Assembly: GCA_023078685.1 (NCBI GenBank)
Contig: JALGAS010000002.1
Coordinates: 1,984,001 to 2,048,000, forward strand
Direction: 5' to 3'
Length of the DNA stretch: 64,000 nucleotides
DNA from: Neopestalotiopsis rosae
Lineage: Eukaryota; Ascomycota; Sordariomycetes; Amphisphaeriales; Sporocadaceae
The position numbers were made by a program, and so were the translations under genes. Every line of letters begins with the position of its first letter. Position 1 is the first letter of the stretch. Shown piece by piece: positions 12,840-26,156 of this stretch. Under the pieces are notes generated by a model. It had not been told where the DNA came from and searched no databases. It saw only the letters and a program-made list of their open reading frames with translations.

Positions 12840-14730
12840 AATATTATGATAGGACCTACGGTTTTATAAAAGCAATCCACTTAACGTAGCTTAAATAAGC
12901 TTATTTAGGGCTAAAATAATATATAGCAGTATTCATCTGCTTATTTCATTTATAGAAATCAGATTTTTATCACTCACTTTTCGAACCTTATGCTTTCGTT
13001 CCCATTTAATGATTCCACACCCATATATTAAAATGCTTTTTTAATTATTATAAATATAATAAATAAATAATATTAAAGCTATAAAAGGCTATAAAACCGT
13101 CGTAATTAAAAATTTAATTTAATCGGTAAATAATTATATAAATAAAATTTATAAATTTCTCCTTCCCGCTAAATTTATTATTATTATTTTATATTTTTTT
13201 TAATAAAGGTATTTTTTGAAAAACGGAATTTATACTAATTAAGCTTAATCCGAATTATTTAAATATCGGCTTTCGAGAGCTTTTTAATATTATAAATAAT
13301 TTTTTTTATAAATGTAAATTTTAAAATTATATATTATTTTAATAACTAATTATGCTTAAAATCCTTAAGGCTTTTATAAAGGCAATTATTAAGGATTTGC
13401 TTTATTTTATTATTAAAGCCTTTTATAATTAGCGTTATAAAAATATTCGAATTAGGGTTAAAAATAAAAAAAGCCCGATTTTTATCGTATTTTGCGGTTG
13501 CGGCTAAATCGTTTAATTTCGCAAAAAATATAATATTTAGCTTTTATAAAATTTTATTTTAAATAAAACCGTTATTTTAGCTATCGCGTATTATAATTCC
13601 TTACCCTAATACGATTTTTTTATTTACCGTATTTAAAAAATTACGTATTATAAAAAGGCTTATAATTACGATTATATTATATATTTCGGTAATTAATAAT
13701 TTTTCCTTTTATTTCCGAAATTATTAAATAAAGTTTTAAATACGATCCGCTTTTTTAAATATATTATTATATTCCTCGGTAATTTGCTTTTTTTTATTTT
13801 TTAGCGTAAATATAAGCCGTTTTTTTAAACGTGCGATTATAAATTAAAATCCGTATTCGCTATTTTTCGAAGCTTTTATAATAATTATATTTTATAATTT
13901 CGAATTTACGGTTATTTAAACCTAAATCTTAAATCGCTTAATATAAGCATTAATAATATTATAATTAATATTACGAATAGCGCATTTTTTATATTATCGA
14001 TCGGTAAGGTTTATTATATTCGGTAGGGATTTTTTTTTAGGTTTTTCGCTTCGAATCTCGGATAGCTTTAATTATTATTTTCTAATATCCTTTTTATAAC
14101 GCTTTTTAATTTCGGCTTTAAGCTTTTCGCGGTAAATACTTTTAATAAAATTAAAAAGGATTAGCTAATTAATTTTAAAAATAAAATTAATATATTCCTA
14201 AATTTTATTAATTTAAAATAAATATTAATATTAAATAAATTAAAAAATCCAATTTTTTTAATTAATTAAAATAATTTTTATTAAATAAATAATAAATTCG
14301 GTTATATTATTAACAAATATAGATATTTTAACGTTAAAAAATAAGATTTAAAAATAGGATTTTTAAAAATTAATTATTAAAAGAAATTAATCGAAAGGAT
14401 TTCCGATTAAAATAAGAATTCGAAAAAAAAAATTGTAAAAATATCGATTTTTAAAAAATAATTTGCGAGCGGAAGAATAATTAAATAATAAAGCTAAATT
14501 AAGCAAACCGGGCTTATAATTATAATAATTAAAAAAGTATTTAATATATAAATATAAAATTATTAAATAAGAACGAAAGTATAAGGTTCGAAAAATAAAT
14601 AATAAAAATCTGATTTTTATAAATAAAATAAGCAAATAAATACTGCTATATATTATTCCAGCCTTAAATAAGCTTATTTAAGCTATATTAAATAAATTAC
14701 TTTTATAAAACCGTAAGTATTATTATAATT
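12840..14730. mobile_element. Element bounded by ~220-bp inverted repeats
   Basis: The left arm, about 12840-13066, is the reverse complement of the right arm, about 14516-14730. Both contain the CGGTTTTATAAAAG / CTTTTATAAAACCG outer block, next to TA on each side. The left arm is close to normal composition; the right arm carries RIP-type changes. The 1.45 kb between the arms is AT-rich with no recognisable transposase. The structure suggests a DNA transposon or a MITE-like derivative, but two independent copies of a simple repeat in opposite orientation would look the same. A third copy lies at the start of the window. Confidence 0.55.
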
Positions 14731-17700
14731 ATAATAATTATAAAGCCTTAAACGCTAAAATTATAAACGGCTATTATTATTTTTTTACGGTAATTAAATT
14801 AAAAGCGTAATTAATTTAATTAAAAATTAATTTAAATATTTTATATATTATAATATAAAATAAGAAAATACCTAAAAAAATTTTAATATATTATAAAATT
14901 ATTATATTTACGAAATAATACCTTTCGCGTCGTCGCGCAAAAATATAATATAAATCTTTCGTATTTAAAATAAAATAAACCGCAAAAATTATACGAAATA
15001 AAAAAATAAATAAAAAATTAAATACGATTATTTTAAAGCTTAATAAACCGCGGCGCAAAAAAATAATAAAAATAAATTATAATATAAAGAATTTTAAGGT
15101 TTATTTATTTATTTTTAAATGGTATAAAATAATAAAGCTATATCGCGAAAAATAGCTTAAATTAAAAATATAATAAAAATATTAAAAAGCTAATTACGAT
15201 ATTACGTATAAATTATATATAATTACGGCTTAAGCCGTTAATTTTATTTAATTTATATTAAGCCTAATTATATTAAAGCATTTATATTATTTATGCTTAA
15301 ATAAAAAATTTAATTAAAATACGCTTAAAAATTAAATTTTAAATAAATATAACTTAAATATTACGATTATTTAAATTTTCCGAATTATATAATAATTTTT
15401 TTATATATATAAAATTAAATTAAAAAAATTTTATTTAATAATTTAAAAATGCAAAAAACGCTAATACGCTAAATTAAATAATAATTTATTTATTTTTACT
15501 CGAATTTTTTCGCAATTTTTTATTTGCGCGTTTTTAGCTCCGCTTTCGCCTAATAAAATTATTTTTATTTAATTTTTAATTAGGTTTATTTTTTTATTTC
15601 CTTAATTTATTTTTTTTATAAATCGAGCTATTTTTTTAAATTTTTAGCTCGGTTTCGCTTCCGGGAAAATTAGCTTTAGCTTAATAACGCTTTTATAAGC
15701 TAATAAAATGACTAGAAATCGTATTAAAATTAAGCTTTAAAAGCGGGCTATTTAATAGCTAAAACCTTTATATATAATAAGGTTATTATATTTAATTAAG
15801 AAATATCGGGCTAAATAATATATTTACGCTATTAAATATAATTTTTTATAATAACGAAAATAATTCCGTTATAAAAAACGGGTTATTTAATTTTTAGCGG
15901 ATTTTAATAAATAAAAAGGTAAATTTTTCGTAATTTATATCGTATTTTTTATTTAAAAATAAAAATAAATCGTATAATTTAATTCGAAATTAATTTTTTT
16001 TTACTATTAAAATAATTTTACCTTAATCGCTTATAATTTTTATTAAAAATTAATTAATATTTATAAAATCCTTTTTTTATTATTTTAAATAGCGCCCGCT
16101 TTTTTATTATAAATAAATTTATATTTAATTAAATATATTATTTAAATTATATAACGGCTTAAAATATTTTTTTATAATATAATACGGCTTTTTTATATAT
16201 ATGTTTTATAATAATTTTTTAATATTTAATATAATAAATAATTAACGGATTAATAAATAAATTTTAGCGTATAATATTATAAATAAAATATATTTTAAAT
16301 AATATATTTTTCCGAATATAATATATATTCATATTTTCGAAAAAATCTAATTTTTTAAATCGAAATAATATAAATTTTTATAAATTAAATTAAATTTAAA
16401 TTTTATTTAATTTTAAATTTAAAAATATATTTATTTTAATATTATTATTAAAAATAATAAATCGCGGCTAATAAAATTATTAATTATAAAATATTTATTT
16501 TCGCTAATATTAATATATTTAATTATATTAATTTAATTATTATATAAAATATTAAAATATGCTTTATATAATTTTTTTAAGCTAATTTAAAAATTTTTAT
16601 AATATCTTACCGGTATAAATATCGCTAGCGTTTTACGGCAAAAAATTTTAAAAAGCAATTTACCGGAAAATTAATAATAAATACGCAAAATTTATTTTTT
16701 CGATAATTACGATTAAATTAAACGGTATACGGTTATTATAATAATTGCTAATTAAGCTTATAATTTTTATAAATATAAATATATTTAAATAAATTTATTT
16801 TTTAAAATAATTTATAATAAAATAAATTTATATTTAATCGTTAAAGCCGATAAAATTATTTAAAATATATATTTAAATTAATTTATAAATAATTTTTTTT
16901 AAAATATTATATAAAAACGAAAACGTTCGCGTATATATTTCTAAATTAAGAAATAATAAACGCTTATATTATAATTTTCGAGAAAATATTTGGCTAAATT
17001 TAAAAAATTATTAATTATTTAATATTATTTAATTATATTAAAAATATTATTAATAATAAAAAGCGCTAAAACGCTAGCGATATTTATACCGGTAGGATAT
17101 TATAAAAGATTTTCGTATTAAATTAATATATTTATATTATATTCGATATTTAATAATATATAAATTATCCGGATAATATCGACGTTATATTTTTAATAAA
17201 GCTTTTTATATATGGATATCGCTTAAAATCGCATTAATATTAAATAATTTAATAATAATTTTTATTTATTTTTAATAAAATAAAATTTATTAGCCGTTAT
17301 ATTTAAAATATTTTCCTTTTTTAATATATTAAATAATTTTTCCTTAATTTCGTTTAATATTTTTATTAAAAATAAAAAATAATAAATATAATTTCTTTTT
17401 ACGATAATATAATAAAAAGGAAATTTTTAAATATTAAATAATATAAAAAATTCGAAAATAATATTATATAAATATATATCGATTTAATTTTAGCCGGTTA
17501 AATAATTATAATTATAGGCTTTTAAGGGTTTATTTTTAATTTTATTAATAAATAAATAAAAATTAATTTTAAATGTTTTTTTATTTAATTTATTACAATA
17601 AAATATCGTAAAAAATTAATATTAATTCGATTAACGCTATATTTTATTAAATAAATACCGTATTATAGCGTAATATTATTATTTTTTAAATATTTAATAA

Positions 17701-19560
17701 AAAAATTTTATATATAATATTAATATTAATAAATAAATATAAATATTTAAATCGAATTTATATTATTCCTTTTAATTACCCGTATTTTATTATTAATATA
17801 CGAGTTTTCGGCGGTATTCGGACGAATATATTATAAGCTTTTTTAAATAATTCGAGCTTTTATAATAATATTATAAAATTTATATATTATTAATTTTAAA
17901 AATATATAATATAATATAAAATATAATTAACGCAAAAGTTTTATAGCGAATATTTTCGGTAATAATTATATTTTAACGAATTATAATATCGTTTTAATAT
18001 AATAAGCTTAATTTGCTTATATCGGATTTATTATATTCGCTTATAATAATAAATATTTTAAAATTTAAAAATTTAAAATAAATACGAATTTTAAAATAAT
18101 ATAAAATTATTACGTATATTTTATATTTTTTAAAATTATTAAATAAAAAATTTAATATTATTAAATAAATAATATTTTGCTAATAAATATATTATTAAAT
18201 TTATAATTATTAATTATTATTAAACCGGTCGAAAATTATTCGAAAATTATATTTATTTTAAAATATTTATTATTTATATATTTTTAAATAATTTTAATAT
18301 TATACGCATATATTTTTTTCGATAATTTATTATTTATATTTATTATTATTTATAATTAATTTTAAAATAATCGAAAAGCTTTTTTATTTATATAAATTAT
18401 ATATATAATATTTTTAAAATTAATTATAAAATAATTTAATATTAATAAATATTTTTATAATTTATAAATTATTATATTTTTCGTATTAAAATAGCTAATT
18501 ATAATATTAAATAACGATATTATTTATTAATAATTATTAATATAATAATAATTTTTATAATTTTATAAAATAAAATTTTTTATTATATAAAATATTAATT
18601 TTTAATATAAGCTTTATAATAATATTAAATATAATATATTTTATAATAAATCCGGTTTTAATTTATTATAAATATTATTTTAATAATTAGGCTTTATTTT
18701 TTCGTTTAAAAAAATCGTTTATAAATTAATCCGAAACCGATCGATAAATTAAAAAATTATTATTATTATTTTCGTTAATTAAAGCTATTAATATTTATTC
18801 CGGGAAAAAAAAATAATAAAATTTTTATAAAATAATATTACGGAATTTAAATAAAATTTTTATTTATTTTAAAAATATATATATTATTAAATAACGAATA
18901 TATTTAAAATATATATAGCTAAATATATTAAAAAATCGATTAAAATTTAAATAAAAATTATTTTAAATATATATTTTAAATATTTTATCATTATTTTTTT
19001 ATTTCGATTATAATTATTATATATAATAATTAAAATAAATTTAATTATCGTATATTTTTATAAAAATTAATTATTACCGGAAAATTAAAATAAAAATTTT
19101 AAAATATAAATTCCTTTATAACCGAATTTATTTATATTTATTTTTAAATTTATAAATATTTTTATTATATCGAAATATAATAAAAAACCGAACGAAAATT
19201 AATTTAAATTTATATTTTTATTAAATAATAAAAATATTAAATTTAATTTAAAATTAATTTAAATTCGTATTTAAATTAAATTATAATATCTTTAAATTCC
19301 GGATCCGAGACGTTATTAAAAATTAAAATCCGATTATTTTTTAATTTAAGCTATATATTAATAAAATTATTTAATTACCGGTTTTTTAAGCGGCGGGTAA
19401 TAGCGCATAATTTTTTCGTTCCAAAATTATATTCCGGCTCCGGAAATCCGAATATTCGGGCCTCGAAATATTAAATTAAATTAATTTTTTTAATAATTAT
19501 TTTCCGAAATAATTTTATATAAGGCAAAAATTTAAAAAATTTTATATTACCCGTTTTTAA
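14731..19560. other. RIPed AT-rich desert without recognisable genes
   Basis: The composition is extremely AT-rich with stops in all frames, and no open frame of useful size or recognisable motif was seen on either strand. It is probably the remains of transposons. Only short structured repeats stand out, reported separately. Confidence 0.7.
16589..17113. repeat. Pair of ~47-bp inverted repeats 430 bp apart
   Basis: The segment 16589-16635 and the reverse complement of 17067-17113 share the core ACCGGTATAAATATCGCTAG with only a few differences, at least two of RIP type. They could be the terminal repeats of a small element of about 525 bp. No target duplication was recognised. Confidence 0.5.
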
Positions 19561-19569
19561 ATAATTTAC

Positions 19570-19740
19570 GTAAGATTTTTAAATTTAATTTTCGACTAAT
19601 TTAAATAAATTTCTAAATTTAATTTTCGAGCAATTTACGCGGGATTATTAAATTTAATTTTCGAGTAATTTACGCGGGATTTTTAAATTTAATCTCCGAA
19701 TAATTTACGTAGGATTTCTAAATTTAATTTTAAAATAATT
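19570..19740. repeat. 35-bp tandem repeat, about five units
   Basis: The phrase AAATTTAATTTTCGA or a close variant recurs at 19581, 19615, 19650, 19685 and 19720, spacings of 34-35 bp. The rest of the unit is AATTTACGCGGGATTT with variants. The array lies just inside the edge of the AT-rich island, before normal composition returns near 19.8-20 kb. Confidence 0.8.
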
Positions 19741-22245
19741 TTCGTTAAAGGATATAAAGTAAAAATAGGAAAATTTTCCGGTTAAAAATAATGCGAAAGA
19801 TAATGGAATATAATATATTATAACCTCCTTATATTAATTTAATGGGACGAGCAGCGTATAATCTAACGTAACGATTATATATCACACTTTAGCTATAAAA
19901 TTCGTAGTCTTTATAATACTCTGGAATTGCCGCGTTTTATAATAAATTATCTCCCGTGAGAGAGCGTTGCTTATATACTTAGTTTCGCGAATAACTATTC
20001 ACAATTTGCCCCGTGGGCTGCCAAAGTCAAGTATCTCTAATTTGCACGCGTTCTCTGAGGAATTCTTTGTGTTATGATTTTATAATGTTTCAGTCACATG
20101 GACCCAGATGTCCGTCACTGTTTCCACCAGCTGACTGTACGTATCGGTCTCGTTCCTGGTTATTAGTCTCGGAGCTTTTCTGGCTGGTTTACTGGCATGG
20201 CAAAAAGATGGATTCTGCTCTATTCGACATATTGGGTAAAGAATGAAAGAAATTATTCATGTCGTTGGGCTGTTCTTTGTCCTTGGTAATTTTGATTACA
20301 CTGGCGTTTTCATTTTGATTCCGGGCATTTTGTATCCTTGATTTATAAAGAATCTTGAAACACTCTCGCCGTACGTCCATATGGGGAACTATATCTTCCT
20401 TCAGGTGAAAGCGAAAACGCCTGGCAATCGTCGTGCATCGGCACTGAGCAGCCGATGTCGATATAGGTTACGGCCTGGATCCCATTATAGGCACGAACCC
20501 AACATGAGCGGAGACCATAAGGACAGAGAGGTGTTAGACCATACCTTAACGTATGGCTGGTTCTGTGCGGCAATAATTCTGCCGTTGTGTTCCATAAGAC
20601 TGGCTTATATCTGTCCAGTAGAAACTACTTGGCTGAGATGGCGCCGTAGCCAGTATGCTATCGTACTTGTCGTATAAGAGATGTTAACAGATTGTAAGTT
20701 ATGCCTGCCCAAGAACCCCTGCACCAGCGGGAAGCATATTGGTAGCCACTGCCAACGATCGAAATCGGGTGCTGCTTGCTTCAGGTATATGTTATTTGGA
20801 CTCAATACGACAAGCATGTAGTGACCAGGCAGTACAATTTAGAATGACTCAGAGCACTTGCAAACGCTTTCGGGCCCACTTGCTTCTTTCTTGCAATATT
20901 GCAGTTGGATTCTATTGCCTCTGGCTAATAGCAGATGAACAGTCCTATCTTGCATGGCATCTTAGACTCACACCAGTTAGCAAAGGACCTCACCCAAAAG
21001 AGATACCCCCAAAGACTCCACTTAGTGGTCAATAATGGCAAATGCCATTGAATGTAGCCGGATTACCATTTATTGCTGATTATGTCTGATTTTCTGGTCA
21101 CCGGATCTCGGATTGAATGCTTAGCAAGCAAATTTGGACTATTTTAAGGGAGAGGGCTTTTGGAAAAGTCTGAAAAAAAAAAAAAAAAAGCTTTAAAGGA
21201 CTTTCTTTTTCTTACAAAACTCCCTTATATTTGTTGAGGGATAATATTAGATTGTTTGCTGAGCAGCCGCTCGCTTTGCCTCCATATACTTGTTTGCTCA
21301 ATGCTGTTGGATATGGTATGAGTTAATTGATCCTTTTGTGACCGCTCTCCATCTCTAGCTAAGGCACTAAAGATTGTTTTTCGCTTATTTTAGTTGCTGA
21401 CATTTTTGGCCTTTAGTGATTGTTGATGCGAATGGCAATGCGGCCATAATTTATATATTTATTTTAGTGATTTGACGTTAGGCGAAACGGTATTAAGTAT
21501 TATACCATAAAAGGCTGTATTTAGTGCCTTTTTGCAGGTTAAAATTGGACCAATAAACAGAGGATGTAGTGTAATAGCGGCATGGTTATATGAATAGAAG
21601 TTTGTATAATCTGAAACCCATGCATAGTGTATAAATATAACGTATAGCCCCATATAAGCGAGTTCGATGAAATTTGGCCATTGGTCGGTTTTCAGCCCTT
21701 ATTATAGATTTCTGCTTTATAATTGGGGGCATACTGAATAAGCTTAAAGCCCCCTAATTAGCCTATTTAGCATTTGGGATGGCGAGCTATGCAGCTATTG
21801 GGCACAATTAAGCGCGGATCATCCTTTGCCGTATGCGAGTCTGCAGTTATGGCGTATATTGTTGTATCGAACACTTTTTTGTCCATTAGTATCGCCGTTT
21901 ATGTTGTGAATGATTGCGTATCCGGCCGGTATAGCTTAATATGGTTTTGCAAGCCTCTATGGATTTTTTCGCGGGTGATAACCTCCCTGAACGATGTCTA
22001 AGACGCTTTTCGGTGAAGATATCTAAATTTGGACTTTTTGGATAATGTGTCACCCCAAGGTTCTCTTCCTTTAGTGGCGTTTCTAAAGACGAAAGTTGAA
22101 TAGCAATATTTTTAAGGATATACTATTTTGTATTTATATTAGATGTATTTGCTCCACCCTCGATAAGTAGCCTTAACTTCTAGTTATCCAAGACCTTAGA
22201 TCGTTTAAACCAAGTCGATAGTGTTTTAAAATCACCCGAGCTACT
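19741..22245. other. Transition zone, no gene recognised
   Basis: Base composition returns to normal here. Short open frames exist on both strands (for example 20381-20677 and 20343-20573 on opposite strands), but none has a recognisable domain, a credible intron structure or consistent coding character. A 17-base poly-A run lies near 21174-21189. Some of it may be decayed coding sequence, but I cannot assign any. Confidence 0.5.
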
Positions 22246-24914
22246 ATGGAGACTTCGACCTTCTTATTAAGCAATGCATCCTTACCATATGATGTCCGAT
22301 TAGGCGTGTGGATTAATTGGTCCCGTGGCTCTAGCATGGGACTGACTTTGATACTTATACGGCAAGATGCGGATTTCGTTATTGCATTTACGGCTTTTTT
22401 TGTTAGCTTTGTTGGCGCGCGATTTTGGAGAATTATTTGTTTGGCATGTTACCGTTATTTCTTAACCTCCGACTCTGAAGACGCCTTGCACTACTAGCGC
22501 CAGGTCGTTTTACGCAACTTATTTACCGCTGAATCTGGCCTGTGGGTCTTTATTTAGCTGATCTGGGCATGGCGCCGCCGTGCGAGGAAGCCCTTTTTCC
22601 GTATTCTTCCACTCTGTACTATTGCCTTGTTGTGCATATTAGCTTTCGTTACTGCCGGTGGTTTATCGGCGCGCATGTCGACGGCTATTGGAGACGAGGT
22701 GCTAATGAACGGCAATAACTGCAGCATATTTTATCCCGGAACATTAGGAAACTATACTTTTGCGCACGCAATGGAAATCTGGTCGTCGAAGATCTTGAAT
22801 AACGCTTTCAATTATGCGCAGCGATGTTATACCTCGGATGGTATCGGTTCTATTGGCGCATGTGGAACATTAGTTAAGGATCGCTTGCTAAGTCTGCAGA
22901 ATGCATCGGCTTCATGCCCGTTTGAAGATTATATTTGTCGCTCCCAGTCATCCAATCTTATCCTAGACTCGGGGTATGTGGATAGCCTTACTGACCTCGG
23001 CCTGAACTCGCCGCCAGATGAAAGGATCCTATTTCGATATAAGAGTAAGCATATTTGACTCCTTGTTCATTACCTCTTATATGGTTCTCCATGAGCACCT
23101 TCCAATCTCTATCCCAAGGGTCTATGATTTCACCCACGGATGAGAGACGTTTCGCACGTCTGCTAAATAACTTTCGGAAGATTAACTAATCATGCGTCTT
23201 ATAGTGCACTGTGCTCCTTTTGAAGTCGACGGCTATACTTCTTCGTACACCTTGTTTAATGTTAATTATACGCGATATAACTATGGCCCAAACGCTGGGG
23301 GCAAAGGCAACTTCACAGACCAAGTCCGTGACCTGAGCTCACAATACACCAATGGAAACTGGATTACGAGTGGAGTGGATTACCGTCTAACGTAGGTTAT
23401 ATGATCTCCTTATTTGCACCCTGGTCGCTGACCGCACCTGAATTAAGTGCATCTTAAGCCAATTTTGTTAACGGAACCGTGCTGGGAAACGGTGCCAGCG
23501 ACTTTTACCCGATACTAGCCCTGTAGCGCAAAGATGCGGACGTCACCCTCTTATTTTTGTCCGGAAACGGTGTTGTATCGGTCACGCCAATCGACGACCC
23601 CTGGTTTCGGATGACGAAGCCGTATAGTCCTATTTATAAAGCAGACTCGAGTGATACTGTTATGATATACGCGATGGAGAATGCAGCTTCACCTATGGGA
23701 TGCATACTCCAGTATTAATTTTGCAACGCGGAAAAAGATAAATGCGGACCACTTTTAAGCGCCTAAGACGCTCTAGCCGGTGCCGCTCCTTTGTTTAATA
23801 CCACCGTGGAATTGCTTAACGGTGATGGACCCCCCACAAGTCAAGTTGCCAGCCGGATGAAGTGGTTCCTGAACGTCATGTCGTGGTATCCGGCTAACGT
23901 CTATTCCGCCGTTAGGGCATAAGGTGCCGCCGGCCTCTTGGCCAAGCAGGGAGTAATTGGTGGCGTCCAAGGCCCTCTACCTGATGATCAGTGGAAAGCA
24001 GAAATCACCAATTGGTGGGCGATGGTATTGGCCTTGTTTCAGTCCATGTTAGTCGAGACTGCTCGCGGAGTGACGGATCTTTTATAAGCCCAGTATCGAG
24101 GCTTACTTGAAGATGCGTACTAATAGGATATTTGTTATAACCAGGTAAGAGATGCCTCCCATTTGGTAGGGGAAATGATTCGTGTGATGCTACGAGACTA
24201 ACGCTCTCAACGCAGAAAATTCGAAGTACTCTCCACGGTTCCTTTAGCATGTTCGCATTGCTATTTACTTATATCACGGGACTTCTCATCATCATTAGTT
24301 CTTACCTCATCGAACTAACGCTGCGTTGTCTTTACAGACGAAATATGTATAAGCAATACTAGTACCTGGAGTGGATTACAGATTCCGAACTATAACAGCA
24401 GCGCCTGGCCCACGAGAAGGCAGGATCCGACGATTGGGAGGGTTGTACGGACGACGTACCTGTGACCAAGGCAACGGTCAAGCTCGGGTGTCTAGATCTA
24501 GCCAACCCGAATCATCCCAGAATCCTTGGTACCCAAGGACAAGAAGAGAAACCCCCGAAGACGAGAGATGTCCGCTCGGATGATACCGCAGGAGGCGAGG
24601 ACGACATTTCCACGGACCTTGAACGGGGCAATAGTCAAGTTTCCGAAACCATTGTCGCCCAGTCGCTCCAAGGTGCTGGTGGATCGGAGATCTCTCCCAA
24701 TCAGTCTCTGTCCAATGTTTCAGCCGCTGGTCCTGCTCAGCAGATAGAAATGAGCGAGATACCTTTCGCTGGTCAACCCGTGGAGCCCGTGATTGACATG
24801 GAACAACTCGACTGGATGTTGCACATGGAGCATATCGCCGACAGAGACACGAATATTCACCTAGATAGTGGGGATCGACTGAGTCTTAGCGGTGTAGAGA
24901 ACATGACGAGATAA
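22246..24914 (+). pseudogene. Pseudogene of a fungal multi-membrane hypothetical protein
   Basis: Read through stops, the segment gives a continuous match to a large fungal family of unknown function that I recall from many ascomycete genomes. It begins with DVRLGVWINWSRG and a membrane stretch (22250-22490). An extracellular part with many NxS/T sites follows (22627-23395), then a DADVTLLFLSGNGVV block (about 23530-23580). A late membrane stretch with LEWITDSEL (24240-24400) leads to a hydrophilic tail ending at 24914. One intron (23045-23204, GTAAGC...TTATAG) is preserved and joins the frame exactly. Many in-frame stops sit where Gln is expected, for example TAG at 22495 and TAA at about 24399. 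No full protein can be made. Confidence 0.75.
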
Positions 24915-26156
24915 CGGCTATGATGAGGCATCCTCATGGATTTGATGTCAATGAGTGGGAGGAGGAACGCGAGAACGGATGTATAGTTCACCATTGGTGG
25001 TTTCATTAGAGAAGAGTCAACAAACGTCCGGTGTTATGCTCGGGGCATAATTTAGGCCATAGTATGCTCCATAAGACTCTGATTCGTATGATGATCAATG
25101 AGGCGTTCGTGAAGACTAAAAACGACATACAAACCCTACTATACACATCAACGGCCAAACTCACCAGTCATAAGATTGGCTCTTTCACAGTGGTATCATA
25201 CCGTGGCGCGAATCTTACGACAAAATTTGGACAAGCTCCCGGGGAGAATCCCCCGGTCCAGGGTTATGGCCATCATTTTGTTCTCCAAAAGTCAATAAGG
25301 TGATCCAAATTGAGAATAGAAGGCAAAAGACAGAGCTTGAAGTTAGTTTTCTCCCTAGAAAAGAATGGAATAGAAAGGAAATAGTAGAGAAAAGTATCTG
25401 GCTTCCTCATGGCCTTGAAGTGAGTATGTGGGAAGTTTTTTCAAACTGCCGACATTCGTGGTCAGTAGTCTTGAGATGCATTCCACAGGACTGGAGTTAT
25501 ATTGGTAAAGAATAAAACGCCATAGAGCTACTAGTTAGTTGCGGGCAGGCATTTGTGTTGCTCAATCCCATGAAGCGCAGGCCAACGCTAAGATGCGGCT
25601 GAAAGAGAGTTCGCCTATCATCCAGCGGCTGCACGGAGGAGACCTACCTCCGCACCATTCTCACGTGCAGTGCGATTCTCACATGCAACTATGCTGCCGA
25701 TTGGATCAATTTGAAAGGCGCTACAAAGCGATACCTTCCGTGTCCTAAGTTTTCTGTGCAAAGGCTAGCAGACGCTTTCGCGGTAGAGTTACAGTCGAAT
25801 TGTGTTGTGATATACTATCATCGCATGATTTACCACTTCCACAACTTTGGATTGACATTTTGACCATCTTTCCGGAGGCATTGGACTTATTCCTAGGATC
25901 GACCGCGGGCCCAAGAAGGTTTTCTAGCATGATTCGTGCGGTGAGTTCCAATGAGACTACCGAGCCTTGACACGTTCAGAAGCACGTTGCGCACCTGCTA
26001 GTCTCAAATGCTGGGTTATGTGTATATAAAGCTTGAAGTATTCTGTTGATCTGTAGGGGAACATTCCCATTTCAACTGGCCAGAAATGATCCAACTATTC
26101 TCAATCTGGCATAATTCTTCACACATTCTACTTTCCCAAGTCGCGAATCTTCTACC
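24915..26156. other. Intergenic; weak coding-like fragment and upstream region of next gene
   Basis: No intact gene is visible. The stretch 25540-25950 has protein-like open segments in more than one plus-strand frame (for example EETYLRTILTCSAIL, and DILTIFPEALDLFLG further on), so it may be a frameshifted gene relic. I do not recognise the family. A TATA-like TATATAAAG at about 26023-26031 lies some 126 bp before the next start codon. Confidence 0.4.

Noticed and set aside
14387..14635. 82-codon minus-strand frame
   Set aside because: It lies in AT-rich sequence across the right inverted arm and has the Phe/Tyr/Leu/Ile bias of translated AT-rich DNA.
19570..19740. CRISPR-like array
   Set aside because: Units are contiguous with no spacers, and the genome is a fungus.
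20343..21035. Overlapping open frames on both strands
   Set aside because: No domain, no consistent strand, no introns; treated as non-coding or too decayed to assign.
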